A stretch of 64,000 nucleotides of DNA from RGIG9608 sp045612365 (lineage in GTDB: Bacteria > Bacteroidota > Bacteroidia > Bacteroidales > Paludibacteraceae): positions 1 through 64,000 of the forward strand of contig JAZKYY010000010.1 of the NCBI GenBank assembly GCA_045612365.1, in the 5' to 3' direction. Shown in pieces: positions 35,375 through 43,748 of the stretch. Made by a program: the position numbers and the translations under genes. The stretch's first letter is position 1. Every line of letters begins with the position of its first letter. The notes beneath the pieces were generated by a model. The model did no database searches. It had not been told where the DNA came from and saw nothing but the letters and a program-made list of their open reading frames with translations.

Positions 35375-36331
35375 ATGATGAAAAAAATTGCATTTATCGT
35401 GGTTGTTGCAATGTGTGCTTTTTGGTCATGCAACAAGGAAAGTGTGAATACTCCTATTGAGAAAATTGAATTTGGCTTTGTTCCAGAAGACAAATCAATT
35501 ATTGAAAAATATGGCATTAAGGAAGATGGTATCTTTGTTGGTGTTAATAACACAAAAGTTACGAATGTAAATCAATTCCCTGTTTATGCAAAAAGAACGG
35601 ATTTGAAGTATTCTTCTGCAAAACCAGCAATTGCAAAAATTGACGAGCGTGGTATTATTACAGGTATTGGAAAAGGGGTAACATCTGTGTATGCAGAGTC
35701 TGTTGATGGTAGTTTAAAAACAGAACTTAAGGTTTATGTTGATACAGTTTCGGTTGAGAAAGTTACTATTTCATGTAAAGCAAGTTCTTTCGATGACCAT
35801 CTTGAACAACAAAAGGATACTTTGTTTTTGAATGATACTGCAGTTTTTTCTGTTGTGACAGAACCTCTTGAAGCTTCATTTGCCGATTATGTTTGGACAT
35901 CTAGTGATCCTAACATTTTAGAAGTGAATGGCAATGTTGTTAAAGCGAAAGGCAATGGAGTTGCAACCCTAACAGGAAACTTGAAATACAAAGGAACAGA
36001 TGCTACTAAGCAAGTGTATACTTGGAATGTAGAAGAAGCTCCTTTGAAATCGATAGGTTTTGCGAAGAGAAAAACATTTGTTAAGATTCTTCCTCAGGAA
36101 TATCAACCAGTAAGCATTGTTTTTGATCCTCAATATGCAAGTAATAAATCTTATACTACAGAATATTATGAGGCGAACAAGCTTACAGAAAAGAAAAATT
36201 ATTCAATTATTATAGAGAAGGGTTTCTTGTATGTAGTTAGCGATGTGAACAATGACACTACTTGGGTAGTTCTAAAATCGGGATCTGTTGTGTCTGATAC
36301 TACGTTCTTTATGATAAGAAGAGTTGAGTAA
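35375..36331 (+). CDS. Ig-like (BIG2) domain lipoprotein
   Basis: 318 residues. Lipoprotein signal with Cys in FWSCNKES (about residue 20). Two bacterial Ig-like (Big_2) modules follow: SSAKPAIAKIDERGIITGIGKGVTSVYA (about 87-115) and WTSSDPNILEVNGNVVKAKGNGVATL (about 172-198). The C-terminal third is beta-rich without recognisable motifs. Probably a surface-exposed lipoprotein; its ligand is unknown. Single-gene unit upstream of the sialidase and separated from it by a terminator. Confidence 0.8.
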   Translation: MMKKIAFIVVVAMCAFWSCNKESVNTPIEKIEFGFVPEDKSIIEKYGIKEDGIFVGVNNTKVTNVNQFPVYAKRTDLKYSSAKPAIAKIDERGIITGIGKGVTSVYAESVDGSLKTELKVYVDTVSVEKVTISCKASSFDDHLEQQKDTLFLNDTAVFSVVTEPLEASFADYVWTSSDPNILEVNGNVVKAKGNGVATLTGNLKYKGTDATKQVYTWNVEEAPLKSIGFAKRKTFVKILPQEYQPVSIVFDPQYASNKSYTTEYYEANKLTEKKNYSIIIEKGFLYVVSDVNNDTTWVVLKSGSVVSDTTFFMIRRVE

Positions 36332-36355
36332 TATAAATGGTAAGTGTATGATCTA

Positions 36356-36389
36356 ATAAAAAAAGAGAAGTCTTGCTTCTCTTTTTTTG
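36356..36389 (+). terminator. Intrinsic terminator
   Basis: An A-run, GAGAAG, loop TCTTG, CTTCTC and a T-run (stem around 36365-36381). It separates the Ig-like lipoprotein gene from the sialidase gene. Confidence 0.88.
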
Positions 36390-36430
36390 TTTCTAGAAAT
36401 ATAAATCTGTATTTGTTAATTTTATATACT

Positions 36431-38083
36431 ATGAAAAAGTTTTTTTCTTTATTAATCATAGCATGTTTGTTGGGATTTGTCGCTATTCTGCTTCAAGGTA
36501 AAAAATGTTGCCATATTGTCTCTCAAGATTCTGCCAACCTAGATATAGTAATCAGAGCTGATAGTAATTATACTGGAAGAGGTAATAAAGATGAGATGAT
36601 GTTGTATGTAAAAATTCTATCACCTTTTGAATTAACGTTGTCTGGTATGCAACTGGAAGTTTTAGGAAGTAATATATCAGATGTGGAGAAGATAAAGATT
36701 TATCATACATCAACTCCGAGTTTTGACTCAAGAAAGTCATCTTCTTATTCAAAGATAGGTGAAATTACTCCGGATTTATTAGGGAAAACATTCATAAATA
36801 TTTCTGCTGAGTTGAAGAAGGAAACAGAAAATTATCTGTGGGTAACTTACGATATTTCATCAAAAGCAAAAGAAGGAAATGTGGTTTCTGCAAAACTAAC
36901 TTCTATTTCTGTTGACAAGAAAACTATTCTTATGACAGATGAAGTAGTAGCAGAGAGAGAAATTTTATTGACAAGAAAATTAATTTATGCTCCAGGAGAT
37001 TATAATTCCCAAAATTATCGTATTCCTGCAATTGTAACTGCAAAAGATGGTTCGTTGGTTATTGGTACAGATAAACGGAAAAATAACCAAAGTGATTTGC
37101 CAGAAGATATTGATGTTTTAATTAATAGGAGTTGTAATAATGGTGTAAATTGGACAGCGCCAATTGTTGTTGCGCAAGGTCAGGGAAAGGGCGCAGGTTT
37201 TGGTGATGTAGGATTAGTGAGAACAGCCGAACCAAATGGGTTGTTGGCGATTTATGTTGGTGGTGATGGTTTTTTTGATCCGCTTTCTACGAACGACAAA
37301 AAACAACGCATTTATGTTTCAAAAAGTTTAGATAATGGAGCTTCTTGGGAGAATAAAATTGAAATTACCGATCAATTATATGGATCAGCATGTCCAGTTG
37401 TTTCACGTAGAGGATGGCAAGCAGCATTTGTTTCCTCGGGTGCAGGATTGTTGACTCGCGATGGAGTGATTTGTTTTGTGGCAGTAGTGCGAGAAACGAA
37501 TTCTACTGATGTGGATTCTTTTACGAATTATGTATTTTATTCGGAAGATAATGGTGCAACTTGGAAGGTTTCCTCCTGTTGTATGAATGAAAGAGCTAAT
37601 GAGGCAAAAATAGTAGAACTTAACGATGGAAGTTGGTTGGTCAGTATAAGGAACCAAAAGAAAGGTCCTCGTTATTATACAATCTCAAAGGATAGAGGAC
37701 AAACCTGGTCTCCAATTGCTCAATGGGAGAATATGATAGAACCTGGATGTAATGGAGACATTGTCAATTATACTACCATACTGGATGGCTATGACAAAAA
37801 TAGAATGTTGCATACGATTCCATTTCACCCGACACGACGTTTGAATGTTTCAATGTTCTTAAGTTATGATGAGGGAAAAACGTGGGAGTACAAGAAAACG
37901 CTTTGTAAGACTGGGTCAGCTTATTCTTCTATATGTGTTTTGCCCGATAATACAATCGGAGTGTATTTAGAGGAAAATGGTAATGATCCTGAAAATGGAG
38001 ATTATTCTACTTATTTTTTGAATTTTTCCTTTGATTGGTTAACCGGAGGAGAAGATAAGGTATCTTGTGTATCAAAGAATTAA
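36431..38083 (+). CDS. nanH: Exo-alpha-sialidase
   Basis: 550 residues from ATG 36431, which directly precedes a signal peptide (MKKFFSLLIIACLLG); the open frame begins 29 codons earlier but inside the terminator. An N-terminal beta-sandwich (about 30-190) resembles the carbohydrate-binding domain of Bacteroidota sialidases. The GH33 propeller has the RIP motif (NYRIPAIV, about 197-204) and four Asp boxes: SKSLDNGASW, YSEDNGATW, SKDRGQTW and SYDEGKTW. It cleaves terminal sialic acids, in line with the sialate O-acetylesterase and GH123-like genes in the window. No sialic acid catabolic genes (nanA/nanE) are present here. Confidence 0.93.
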   Translation: MKKFFSLLIIACLLGFVAILLQGKKCCHIVSQDSANLDIVIRADSNYTGRGNKDEMMLYVKILSPFELTLSGMQLEVLGSNISDVEKIKIYHTSTPSFDSRKSSSYSKIGEITPDLLGKTFINISAELKKETENYLWVTYDISSKAKEGNVVSAKLTSISVDKKTILMTDEVVAEREILLTRKLIYAPGDYNSQNYRIPAIVTAKDGSLVIGTDKRKNNQSDLPEDIDVLINRSCNNGVNWTAPIVVAQGQGKGAGFGDVGLVRTAEPNGLLAIYVGGDGFFDPLSTNDKKQRIYVSKSLDNGASWENKIEITDQLYGSACPVVSRRGWQAAFVSSGAGLLTRDGVICFVAVVRETNSTDVDSFTNYVFYSEDNGATWKVSSCCMNERANEAKIVELNDGSWLVSIRNQKKGPRYYTISKDRGQTWSPIAQWENMIEPGCNGDIVNYTTILDGYDKNRMLHTIPFHPTRRLNVSMFLSYDEGKTWEYKKTLCKTGSAYSSICVLPDNTIGVYLEENGNDPENGDYSTYFLNFSFDWLTGGEDKVSCVSKN

Positions 38084-38096
38084 GAAAGATTGGAAA

Positions 38097-38131
38097 TAAA
38101 AAAAGAGAAGTTTAAACTTCTCTTTTTTTAT
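38097..38131. terminator. Bidirectional intrinsic terminator
   Basis: A fully palindromic segment: A-run, GAGAAG (38105-38110), TTTAAA, CTTCTC (38117-38122), T-run. It lies between converging nanH and the ferredoxin gene. Confidence 0.9.
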
Positions 38132-38151
38132 TTTGTATTTCCTTATATGAA

Positions 38152-38319
38152 TTATTCTGGATGAATAGCTTCAGAAGGACATACATCTGCACAAGTACCA
38201 CATTCGGTACAGATTTCTGGATCGATAGAATAGATATCTCCCTCAGAAATTGCTTCTACAGGACACTCGCTAATGCAAGTTCCACAAGCAATACAATCAT
38301 CACTAATTACGTAAGCCAT
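38152..38319 (-). CDS. 2[4Fe-4S] ferredoxin
   Basis: A 55-residue protein, short and easily missed. It reads MAYVISDDCIACGTCISEC and then a second CTECGTCADVCPSEA cluster motif, so both CxxCxxCxxxCP sets are complete. It is a classic clostridial-type low-potential electron carrier, expected to serve pyruvate:ferredoxin oxidoreductase or similar enzymes in an anaerobe. It has its own promoter (38359-38390) and terminator. Confidence 0.96.
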   Translation of the reverse strand: MAYVISDDCIACGTCISECPVEAISEGDIYSIDPEICTECGTCADVCPSEAIHPE

Positions 38320-38358
38320 AATTTTATTGTTTAATAATTTGTTTTTTTTAATTCATAG

Positions 38359-38390
38359 CAAAATTAAAATGTTTTTATTTCATCAACAAA
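38359..38390 (-). promoter_or_regulatory. Promoter of the ferredoxin gene
   Basis: On the minus strand: TTTG (38390-38387), a 20-nt spacer and TAATTTTG (38366-38359). It overlaps the last codons and stop of the upstream HAD gene. Confidence 0.75.
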
Positions 38391-39017
38391 TTTTTCCAAG
38401 TCTTTTTCAAAAAACTCTTCTAAAGTAGTATTTGTAGTTGGTTTGTAGCATATAAAACCTAGTTTTGATGCTGTTTCTATGTTTGTTTGTCCATCGTCTA
38501 TAAACAGGGTTTCTTGTGGATTGATATTAGTTTTTTCTATCATAAAGCTGAAAATCTCTTCGTTAGGTTTAGTGATTTTTAGCTCGTATGATAGAAAGCA
38601 AAAGTCAAAAAAGTCTTCCAATTTTTTTCCTTCTTTCTCAAAGAAAGAACATCTAACCCATTCAAAATGAATGGGGTTTGTGTTGCTCAATAGATAAATT
38701 CTATAGTTTGTCTTAAGACGAAGAATCTGACGAAGTTTGTAATCAGATATAGTAATCAGAAAAGCAAGCCAAGCTTTTTTGATTTCGTTGTCAGAGCATT
38801 GTGGAAGAAAGTTCTGTTTTATAAAATCATAAAAATCTATTTCTGTGGCGTTTCCTTCCTCTAATGCTAAAAAAATATCTTTTTGTTTGAAGTCTCCAAT
38901 GTAATCTTTTATATTCTTAAATCCCAATTTTTGAAATTCGCGGACGCATGCCATTCTGTCAATATCCACAAGCACGCCACCCATATCGAAAACGATGTTT
39001 TTTATAGTTTTTTTCAT
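38364..39017 (-). CDS. HAD family hydrolase (YihX-like)
   Basis: 217 residues from ATG 39017; the open frame extends 17 codons upstream, but homologues begin at the MKKTIKNIVFDMGGVL block. HAD motif I is FDMGGVLVD (with DxG in place of the usual DxD, as in YihX-type phosphatases), motif II LLSNTN, motif III K in ELKITKPNEEIF and motif IV FIDDGQTNIETA. Probably a small-molecule phosphatase, for example alpha-D-glucose-1-phosphate, but substrate is not readable from sequence. Own promoter at 39038-39069. Confidence 0.88.
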   Translation of the reverse strand: MKKTIKNIVFDMGGVLVDIDRMACVREFQKLGFKNIKDYIGDFKQKDIFLALEEGNATEIDFYDFIKQNFLPQCSDNEIKKAWLAFLITISDYKLRQILRLKTNYRIYLLSNTNPIHFEWVRCSFFEKEGKKLEDFFDFCFLSYELKITKPNEEIFSFMIEKTNINPQETLFIDDGQTNIETASKLGFICYKPTTNTTLEEFFEKDLEKFVDEIKTF

Positions 39018-39037
39018 ATCTTTCGTTTTTCTCCTAG

Positions 39038-39069
39038 CAAAATTATAATGCCTATAACAAATAAGCAAA
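39038..39069 (-). promoter_or_regulatory. Promoter of the HAD hydrolase gene
   Basis: On the minus strand: TTTG (39069-39066), a 20-nt spacer and TAATTTTG (39045-39038), 20 nt before the ATG. It supports the 39017 start, since the upstream part of the open frame would not be transcribed. Confidence 0.75.
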
Positions 39070-39145
39070 TCTGAGAAAAATAATATTGTTTTACTTTTTA
39101 TTTCAATCTCAGTACTATCGTAATAAAATCTTTGTCAACTTTTTT

Positions 39146-39153
39146 TACCTTTG
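39146..39153 (+). promoter_or_regulatory. -7 element for glnA
   Basis: TACCTTTG matches TAnnTTTG, 28 nt before the glnA ATG. No clear -33 TTTG at standard distance; an activator may be required. Confidence 0.5.
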
Positions 39154-39181
39154 TGTCGTTAATAATCAAATAGAATAAAAA

Positions 39182-40693
39182 ATGGACTCAAAAATTGCTA
39201 TGAACCCTAATTTGTTGGTTCAATATTTAGAAAAGCCAGCAGCAGAATTTACTCGTGCTGATATTGTTCGTTATTGCGAAGAAAACAATGTGGAGTTTAT
39301 TAATTTTCACTATTGTGGTTGGGATGGTAAACTGAAAACATTGAATTTTGTAATTCAAAATCAAGAACATTTAGAGACAATTCTTTCTGCGGGAGAGCGA
39401 GTGGATGGCTCAAGTTTGTTCCCTTTTATTGAGGCAGGAAAAAGTGATTTATATGTGATTCCAAAATATAAAACTGCATTCCGCAATCCTTTTATGCAAG
39501 TACCAACAGTTGATATTCTTTGTTCTTTCTACAACAGAGAAGGCGAACCTTTTGAAAGCTCTCCTGAATATATCCTTAGAAAAGCACATCGTGCTTTTAA
39601 GGAAACAACTGGCTTGACCATGGAGGCGATGGGCGAGTTGGAGTATTATATTATTGCTCCTGATGAAGGACTTTATCCTGTGCCCGATCAAAAAGGTTAT
39701 CATGAAAGTGCTCCTTATAACAAGTTTGCTAGCTACAGAGTAGAAGCAATGCGTTTGATTGCTCAGGCAGGAGGAATGATTAAATACGGGCATTCCGAAG
39801 TTGGTAACTTTACTCATGATGGCAAAGTTTATGAGCAAAATGAGATAGAGTTTCTCCCAACAAATATTGAAGATGCTGCAGATCAACTTGTGGTGGCAAA
39901 ATGGATTATGCGTCAGTTGGCGTACGAATATGGTGTTACATTAACCTTTGCCCCAAAAATTACAGTAGGGAAAGCAGGTTCTGGAATGCACGTTCATTGC
40001 AAATTCACTAAAGATGGTAAGTCTATGATGCTCCGAAATGGAGAACTTTCTGATGAATGTAAAAAAGCTATTGCGGGTTATATGGTAGCAGGAACCTCTT
40101 TGCCAGCGTTTGGCAATCCTAATCCATTGTCATTTATGCGTTTAGTTCCTCATCAAGAAGCGCCAACATCGCTTTGTTGGTCGTTCTCAAATCGTAGTGC
40201 ATTGGTACGTGTACCTCTTGGATGGATTAATAATGGCAAAGATATGGCTGCAGATTGTAATCCTATTGAGAAACAATCGAACAAAGATTTTAGCGATAAG
40301 CAGACTTTTGAGTGGAGAGCATCTGATGGATGTGCAGATATGTATTTGCTTATGGCTGCGCTTTGTGCTGCTGCTCGACATGGATTTGAACTACCCAATG
40401 CACTTGATATTGCAGAAAAAACTTATGTTGGTCTTGGCGTAAATATTCACGACGAGAAAAATAAGCAAGTTCAAGAGTCGCTCGAACAGTTGCCTGATAG
40501 TTGTGTAGCTGCCGCAAAAGAATTGGAAAAAGATCGTGAAATTTATACTAGTAAGGGAGTTTTCTCTGATAATATCGTTGATTATGTTATTAAATATCTA
40601 AATGGATTTAATGATGAAAATCTTCGTGCAGAGTTGGGTAATGATACCGAAAAAATTATGAAATTGGTAAATGAAAATATTCATGTCGGATAA
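39182..40693 (+). CDS. glnA: Glutamine synthetase
   Basis: 503 residues, of the Bacteroidota group of about 500-residue glutamine synthetases. It makes glutamine from glutamate, ammonia and ATP. The beta-grasp N-domain carries NFHYCGWDGKLK; the catalytic barrel has the metal ligands in MEAMGELEYYII, QNEIEFLP and SGMHVHCKF, and the substrate loop GNPNPLSFMRLVPHQEAP (NPSKRL-type position with a changed sequence). The usual Tyr adenylylation loop is not recognisable. Single gene with its own terminator. Confidence 0.93.
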   Translation: MDSKIAMNPNLLVQYLEKPAAEFTRADIVRYCEENNVEFINFHYCGWDGKLKTLNFVIQNQEHLETILSAGERVDGSSLFPFIEAGKSDLYVIPKYKTAFRNPFMQVPTVDILCSFYNREGEPFESSPEYILRKAHRAFKETTGLTMEAMGELEYYIIAPDEGLYPVPDQKGYHESAPYNKFASYRVEAMRLIAQAGGMIKYGHSEVGNFTHDGKVYEQNEIEFLPTNIEDAADQLVVAKWIMRQLAYEYGVTLTFAPKITVGKAGSGMHVHCKFTKDGKSMMLRNGELSDECKKAIAGYMVAGTSLPAFGNPNPLSFMRLVPHQEAPTSLCWSFSNRSALVRVPLGWINNGKDMAADCNPIEKQSNKDFSDKQTFEWRASDGCADMYLLMAALCAAARHGFELPNALDIAEKTYVGLGVNIHDEKNKQVQESLEQLPDSCVAAAKELEKDREIYTSKGVFSDNIVDYVIKYLNGFNDENLRAELGNDTEKIMKLVNENIHVG

Positions 40694-40707
40694 TTCTTTC
40701 TTATAAT

Positions 40708-40741
40708 AAAAAAAAAGGGAGGTTTTTACCTCCCTTTTTTT
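40708..40741. terminator. Bidirectional intrinsic terminator
   Basis: An A-run, GGGAGGT (40717-40723), loop of T, ACCTCCC, T-run. It lies between converging glnA and argG. Confidence 0.92.
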
Positions 40742-40758
40742 ATTGTAAAGTAAAGATT

Positions 40759-41958
40759 TTACTTTTTATTGCGGTTTTGAACATTGTGATAAATCTTCAT
40801 CTGATTTCCAAGAATCTTTGTGAAACCTTTTACATCGTCAGAAGTCCACGCTTTATTTACTTCTCCGTATTCACCAAAATCGGTTTTCATCAAATCGAAA
40901 TCACTCTCAACTCCAACCAACGTATAGCTATAAGGACGAAGTTTGATTATAACTGTTCCGGTTACATTTTGTTGTGAGTTTTCAAGGAATTTCTCAATAT
41001 CGCGCATCACTGGTTCAAGGTATTGCGCTTCGTGAAGGAACATTCCATACCAAGTTCCAAGTTGGTCTTTCCAATATTGTTGCCATTTGGTAAGAGCGTG
41101 TTTTTCAAGCATTTTGTGAGCATTGATAATGAGCAGAGCTCCTGCAGCCTCAAATCCAACACGGCCTTTAATTCCAATAATTGTGTCGCCAATGTGCATG
41201 TCGCGTCCGATACCAAATGCTGAACCTAGTTCTTCTACTTTGTTTATAGCCGCAATTTTGTCAGAGAATTTTTCTCCATTTACTGCTACAATTTCTCCTT
41301 TTTCAAACGAGATAGAGATTTCTTCTTCCTCTTGTTTTTTTACTTGTTTTGGATAAGCGTTTTCTGGCAGAGTCAAATTCGATTTCAATGTCTCTTTTCC
41401 TCCGATAGATGTCCCCCAAAGTCCAGCATTTATACTATATTCCATTTTTTTGAAATCTGCTTCGAAACCATGCTTTTTCAAATAATCAATCTCGTACTCG
41501 CGAGTTAAAACCATATCGCGTGTAGGGGTTAGAATCTTGATTTCAGGAGCAAGGATTTCGAATGTTAGGTCGAAGCGCACTTGGTCATTACCTGCGCCTG
41601 TGCTTCCGTGAGCAACATAGTCGGCACCAATTTCTTTTGCACAATTGATGATTGCCATTGCTTGAAAAATACGCTCCGAGCTTACAGAGATTGGATAAGT
41701 TCCATTGCGAAGCACATTTCCAAATACCATGTATTTAATGCTTTTTTCGTAATACTCATTAGTAACATCAAGCGTATAGTGTTTTTTTGCACCAAGTTGA
41801 TAAGCTCGTTCTTCTATTTGCACTAATTCTTCAGCGCTAAAACCACCGGTGTTAGCAATTGCAGTATACACTTCGTAACCTTTGTCTTCCGACAAATATT
41901 TTACGCAAAACGAGGTGTCCAAACCTCCACTAAAAGCTAATAATACTTTTTCTTTCAT
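40759..41958 (-). CDS. argG: Argininosuccinate synthase
   Basis: 399 residues. It condenses citrulline and aspartate with ATP in arginine synthesis. The PP-loop LAFSGGLDTSFCVKYL begins at residue 7; DYVAHGSTGAGNDQVRF binds substrates. Third gene of the argR-acetyltransferase-argG operon, overlapping the acetyltransferase by 4 nt. The other arg genes (argC, argD, argF, argH) are not in the window. Confidence 0.95.
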   Translation of the reverse strand: MKEKVLLAFSGGLDTSFCVKYLSEDKGYEVYTAIANTGGFSAEELVQIEERAYQLGAKKHYTLDVTNEYYEKSIKYMVFGNVLRNGTYPISVSSERIFQAMAIINCAKEIGADYVAHGSTGAGNDQVRFDLTFEILAPEIKILTPTRDMVLTREYEIDYLKKHGFEADFKKMEYSINAGLWGTSIGGKETLKSNLTLPENAYPKQVKKQEEEEISISFEKGEIVAVNGEKFSDKIAAINKVEELGSAFGIGRDMHIGDTIIGIKGRVGFEAAGALLIINAHKMLEKHALTKWQQYWKDQLGTWYGMFLHEAQYLEPVMRDIEKFLENSQQNVTGTVIIKLRPYSYTLVGVESDFDLMKTDFGEYGEVNKAWTSDDVKGFTKILGNQMKIYHNVQNRNKK

Positions 41959-42545
41959 TTTATTTTAATTTTTTCAATAATTTTTTTGATTGGATTTTTC
42001 TTATGTTTTTCGGGATCAAAAAGCATGGCAGTACAGATGCAGTAGCGACGATTCGTCCTCTTTAGTATATCAGAGTTTACACATCCCTCGCAACCTTTCC
42101 AAAATTGTTCGTCATCGGTCAGGTCGGCGAAAGTTACAGGTACATAGCCAAGTTCTGTGTTGATTTTCATTACTGCAGCACCAGATGTTAGCCCAAAAAG
42201 TTTAGCATTAGGGAAACGTTTTCTTGATAAGTCAAAAGAGAACTTCTTTATGCGTTTTGCTAATCCCATTCCTCTGAATTTTGGGTTCACAATTAATCCT
42301 GAATTTGCTACATATTGCTTGTCTCCCCAACTTTCTATATAACAAAATCCTGCAAACTCATCGTCAAAAAGAGCTATGATTGCCTTGCCTTCGCGCATTT
42401 TTGTTTCAACATATTCGTGTGTGCGTTTTGCAATGCCAGTTCCTCTTACTTTTGACGATTCTTCAATAGTTTTTAGAATTGTGTCGATGTACTTAAAATG
42501 ACTTTCGTTTGCTACGCAAATTGTTATGTCGTTTTTTTTCTTCAT
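41955..42545 (-). CDS. GNAT family acetyltransferase of the arginine operon
   Basis: 196 residues with a GNAT core (AIIALFDDEFAGFCYIES, LIVNPKFRGMGLAKRIK, SGAAVMKINTELGYVPVTF) and a C-terminal Cys-rich tail (GCEGCVNSD, RYCIC). Its place between argR and argG, with 4-nt overlaps on both sides, fits a first-step N-acetyl- (or N-succinyl-) transferase of arginine synthesis, a role proposed for similarly placed Bacteroidota genes. The four Cys could bind a metal. The reaction is inferred from context. Confidence 0.82.
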   Translation of the reverse strand: MKKKNDITICVANESHFKYIDTILKTIEESSKVRGTGIAKRTHEYVETKMREGKAIIALFDDEFAGFCYIESWGDKQYVANSGLIVNPKFRGMGLAKRIKKFSFDLSRKRFPNAKLFGLTSGAAVMKINTELGYVPVTFADLTDDEQFWKGCEGCVNSDILKRTNRRYCICTAMLFDPEKHKKNPIKKIIEKIKIK

Positions 42546-43000
42546 TTTAACAAAGTTAAATTAGGAATAATTGTTTCAAGTTTTTCTGTAAATATAGTGT
42601 GTGAGATATTCTCTTTTAGAACAACAAACACCGTGTCGTCTCCTGCAATAGAACCCAAAATGATACTTTCAAGAGTGTTGTCCACAGCACTTGCTACAAC
42701 GCTAGCATAACCTGGCGATGTACGTAATACAGCTAAGTTTCCCGAAAAGGCTAAACTAATGCTACTTTCGGCGGAAACTGATTGTTTTGTTTTGGTTTCT
42801 ATATGAGAACGATAGTGATAAAGTCCGTTGCCGTCAGGAAGTTTTACAATTTTAAGTTCTTTCAAGTCTCTAGAAAGAGTTGCTTGTGTGCTGACACAAT
42901 TATTAGCGGCCAATAAAGCCAACAACTCATCTTGATCCTTGATTTTCCTAGAATTAATAAGTTGTGTGATACAATTATGCCTCCACTGTTTCTTATTCAT
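42542..43000 (-). CDS. argR: Arginine repressor
   Basis: 152 residues. The N-terminal winged HTH carries the recognition segment STQATLSRDLKELKIVKL; the C-terminal hexamerisation and arginine-binding domain includes VLRTSPGYASVVASAVD and GSIAGDDTVFVV with the arginine-binding Asp pair. First gene of its operon, so it probably regulates itself; two ArgR-box-like sites flank the promoter (43012-43029, 43053-43070). Confidence 0.95.
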   Translation of the reverse strand: MNKKQWRHNCITQLINSRKIKDQDELLALLAANNCVSTQATLSRDLKELKIVKLPDGNGLYHYRSHIETKTKQSVSAESSISLAFSGNLAVLRTSPGYASVVASAVDNTLESIILGSIAGDDTVFVVLKENISHTIFTEKLETIIPNLTLLK

Positions 43001-43011
43001 ATTTTTATCAA

Positions 43012-43029
43012 AATGAATATTTTTTCAAA
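43012..43029. promoter_or_regulatory. ArgR-box-like operator 1
   Basis: The plus strand at 43012-43029 fits the ARG box TNTGNATWWWWATNCANA at all but two fixed positions (core TGAAT...TTCA). It lies between the -7 element and the argR start, inside the transcribed leader. Confidence 0.5.
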
Positions 43030-43038
43030 AAATGTCCG

Positions 43039-43070
43039 CAAAAATAGTTTTATTTGAATATTTATGCAAG
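43039..43070 (-). promoter_or_regulatory. Promoter of the argR operon
   Basis: On the minus strand: CTTG (43070-43067), a 20-nt spacer and TATTTTTG (43046-43039). The -33 element overlaps ArgR-box 2. Confidence 0.65.
43053..43070. promoter_or_regulatory. ArgR-box-like operator 2
   Basis: TTTGAATATTTATGCAAG matches the ARG box consensus at every fixed position but the last. Its centre is 41 nt from that of box 1, about four helical turns, and it covers the -33 element, so a bound ArgR hexamer would block the promoter. Confidence 0.6.
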
Positions 43071-43076
43071 AAAAAG

Positions 43077-43113
43077 AACAAAAAAAGAAGAGATCAAGTC
43101 TCTTCTTTTCTTT
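43077..43113 (-). terminator. Intrinsic terminator
   Basis: GAAGAGA (43087-43093), loop TCAAG, TCTCTTC (43099-43105), flanked by A- and T-runs. It ends the minus-strand OmpH operon and lies just upstream of the argR promoter. Confidence 0.85.
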
Positions 43114-43134
43114 AAAATATGTTTTAATTAAAAT

Positions 43135-43740
43135 TTATTCAATTCCTTTGACTTTTTTCATTAAATCTTGGTTATTAAGGATTTCTATGATTTCTGCAGA
43201 AATGTCATATCCATCAATAGCATATACTACTTGTTCCTGCATTGCACTTGTGGAAAGTATCATGTGGAAACGATTGTCGTTATTGAAATACTTAATTACA
43301 TCAATCAAATCTTCATGAAGTTTTTGGTTGACTTCTTGTTGTTCTTTAAGAAGTTCTTGTGTGAGTTTTTGATCAAGTTGTTGCAATTCAAGTTCTTTCT
43401 TTTGTAGTCTTTCTGCTTCTTTTTCAGCACGTTCGCGACTTAAGAATGCGTTGTTTTCCAATTTGCGTTGGAATTCTTCCATTTCCTCTTGCAATTTCTT
43501 TGCTTTTGAATTAATGTTCAATCGAGCATCTTCTTGTTTTTTTATCAATTTTTCGTTCGCTTCTACAGCATAATCGCAATTCAACAAAATTGTATCCAAA
43601 TTGACATACGCAAGAGGCAATTTTTTGCAAACACTATCACAGGTGTAAAAATCATTTTTTTGCTCTTTTGGGCAATCACTTTTTTTGCAAGAAACCATCA
43701 TGCTTGCAATCACTACGGCTAATACTATTACTTTTTTCAT
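43135..43740 (-). CDS. OmpH/Skp family protein, lipoprotein form
   Basis: 201 residues. Signal ending MMVSCKK suggests lipid attachment. After LAYVNLDTILLNCDYA, the typical OmpH start, a long Glu/Lys/Gln-rich coiled coil (about 65-150) forms the Skp-type tentacles, and the C-terminal strands (NRFHMILSTSAMQEQVVYAIDG) close the body. Skp/OmpH are periplasmic chaperones for outer-membrane proteins; the lipid anchor and four Cys in the first 45 residues are unusual compared with the soluble E. coli protein. Last gene in the minus-strand run. Confidence 0.88.
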   Translation of the reverse strand: MKKVIVLAVVIASMMVSCKKSDCPKEQKNDFYTCDSVCKKLPLAYVNLDTILLNCDYAVEANEKLIKKQEDARLNINSKAKKLQEEMEEFQRKLENNAFLSRERAEKEAERLQKKELELQQLDQKLTQELLKEQQEVNQKLHEDLIDVIKYFNNDNRFHMILSTSAMQEQVVYAIDGYDISAEIIEILNNQDLMKKVKGIE

Positions 43741-43748
43741 TATATAAA

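Noticed and set aside
36344..36430. Upstream extension of the sialidase
   Set aside because: These codons run through an intrinsic terminator, and the signal peptide begins at 36431.
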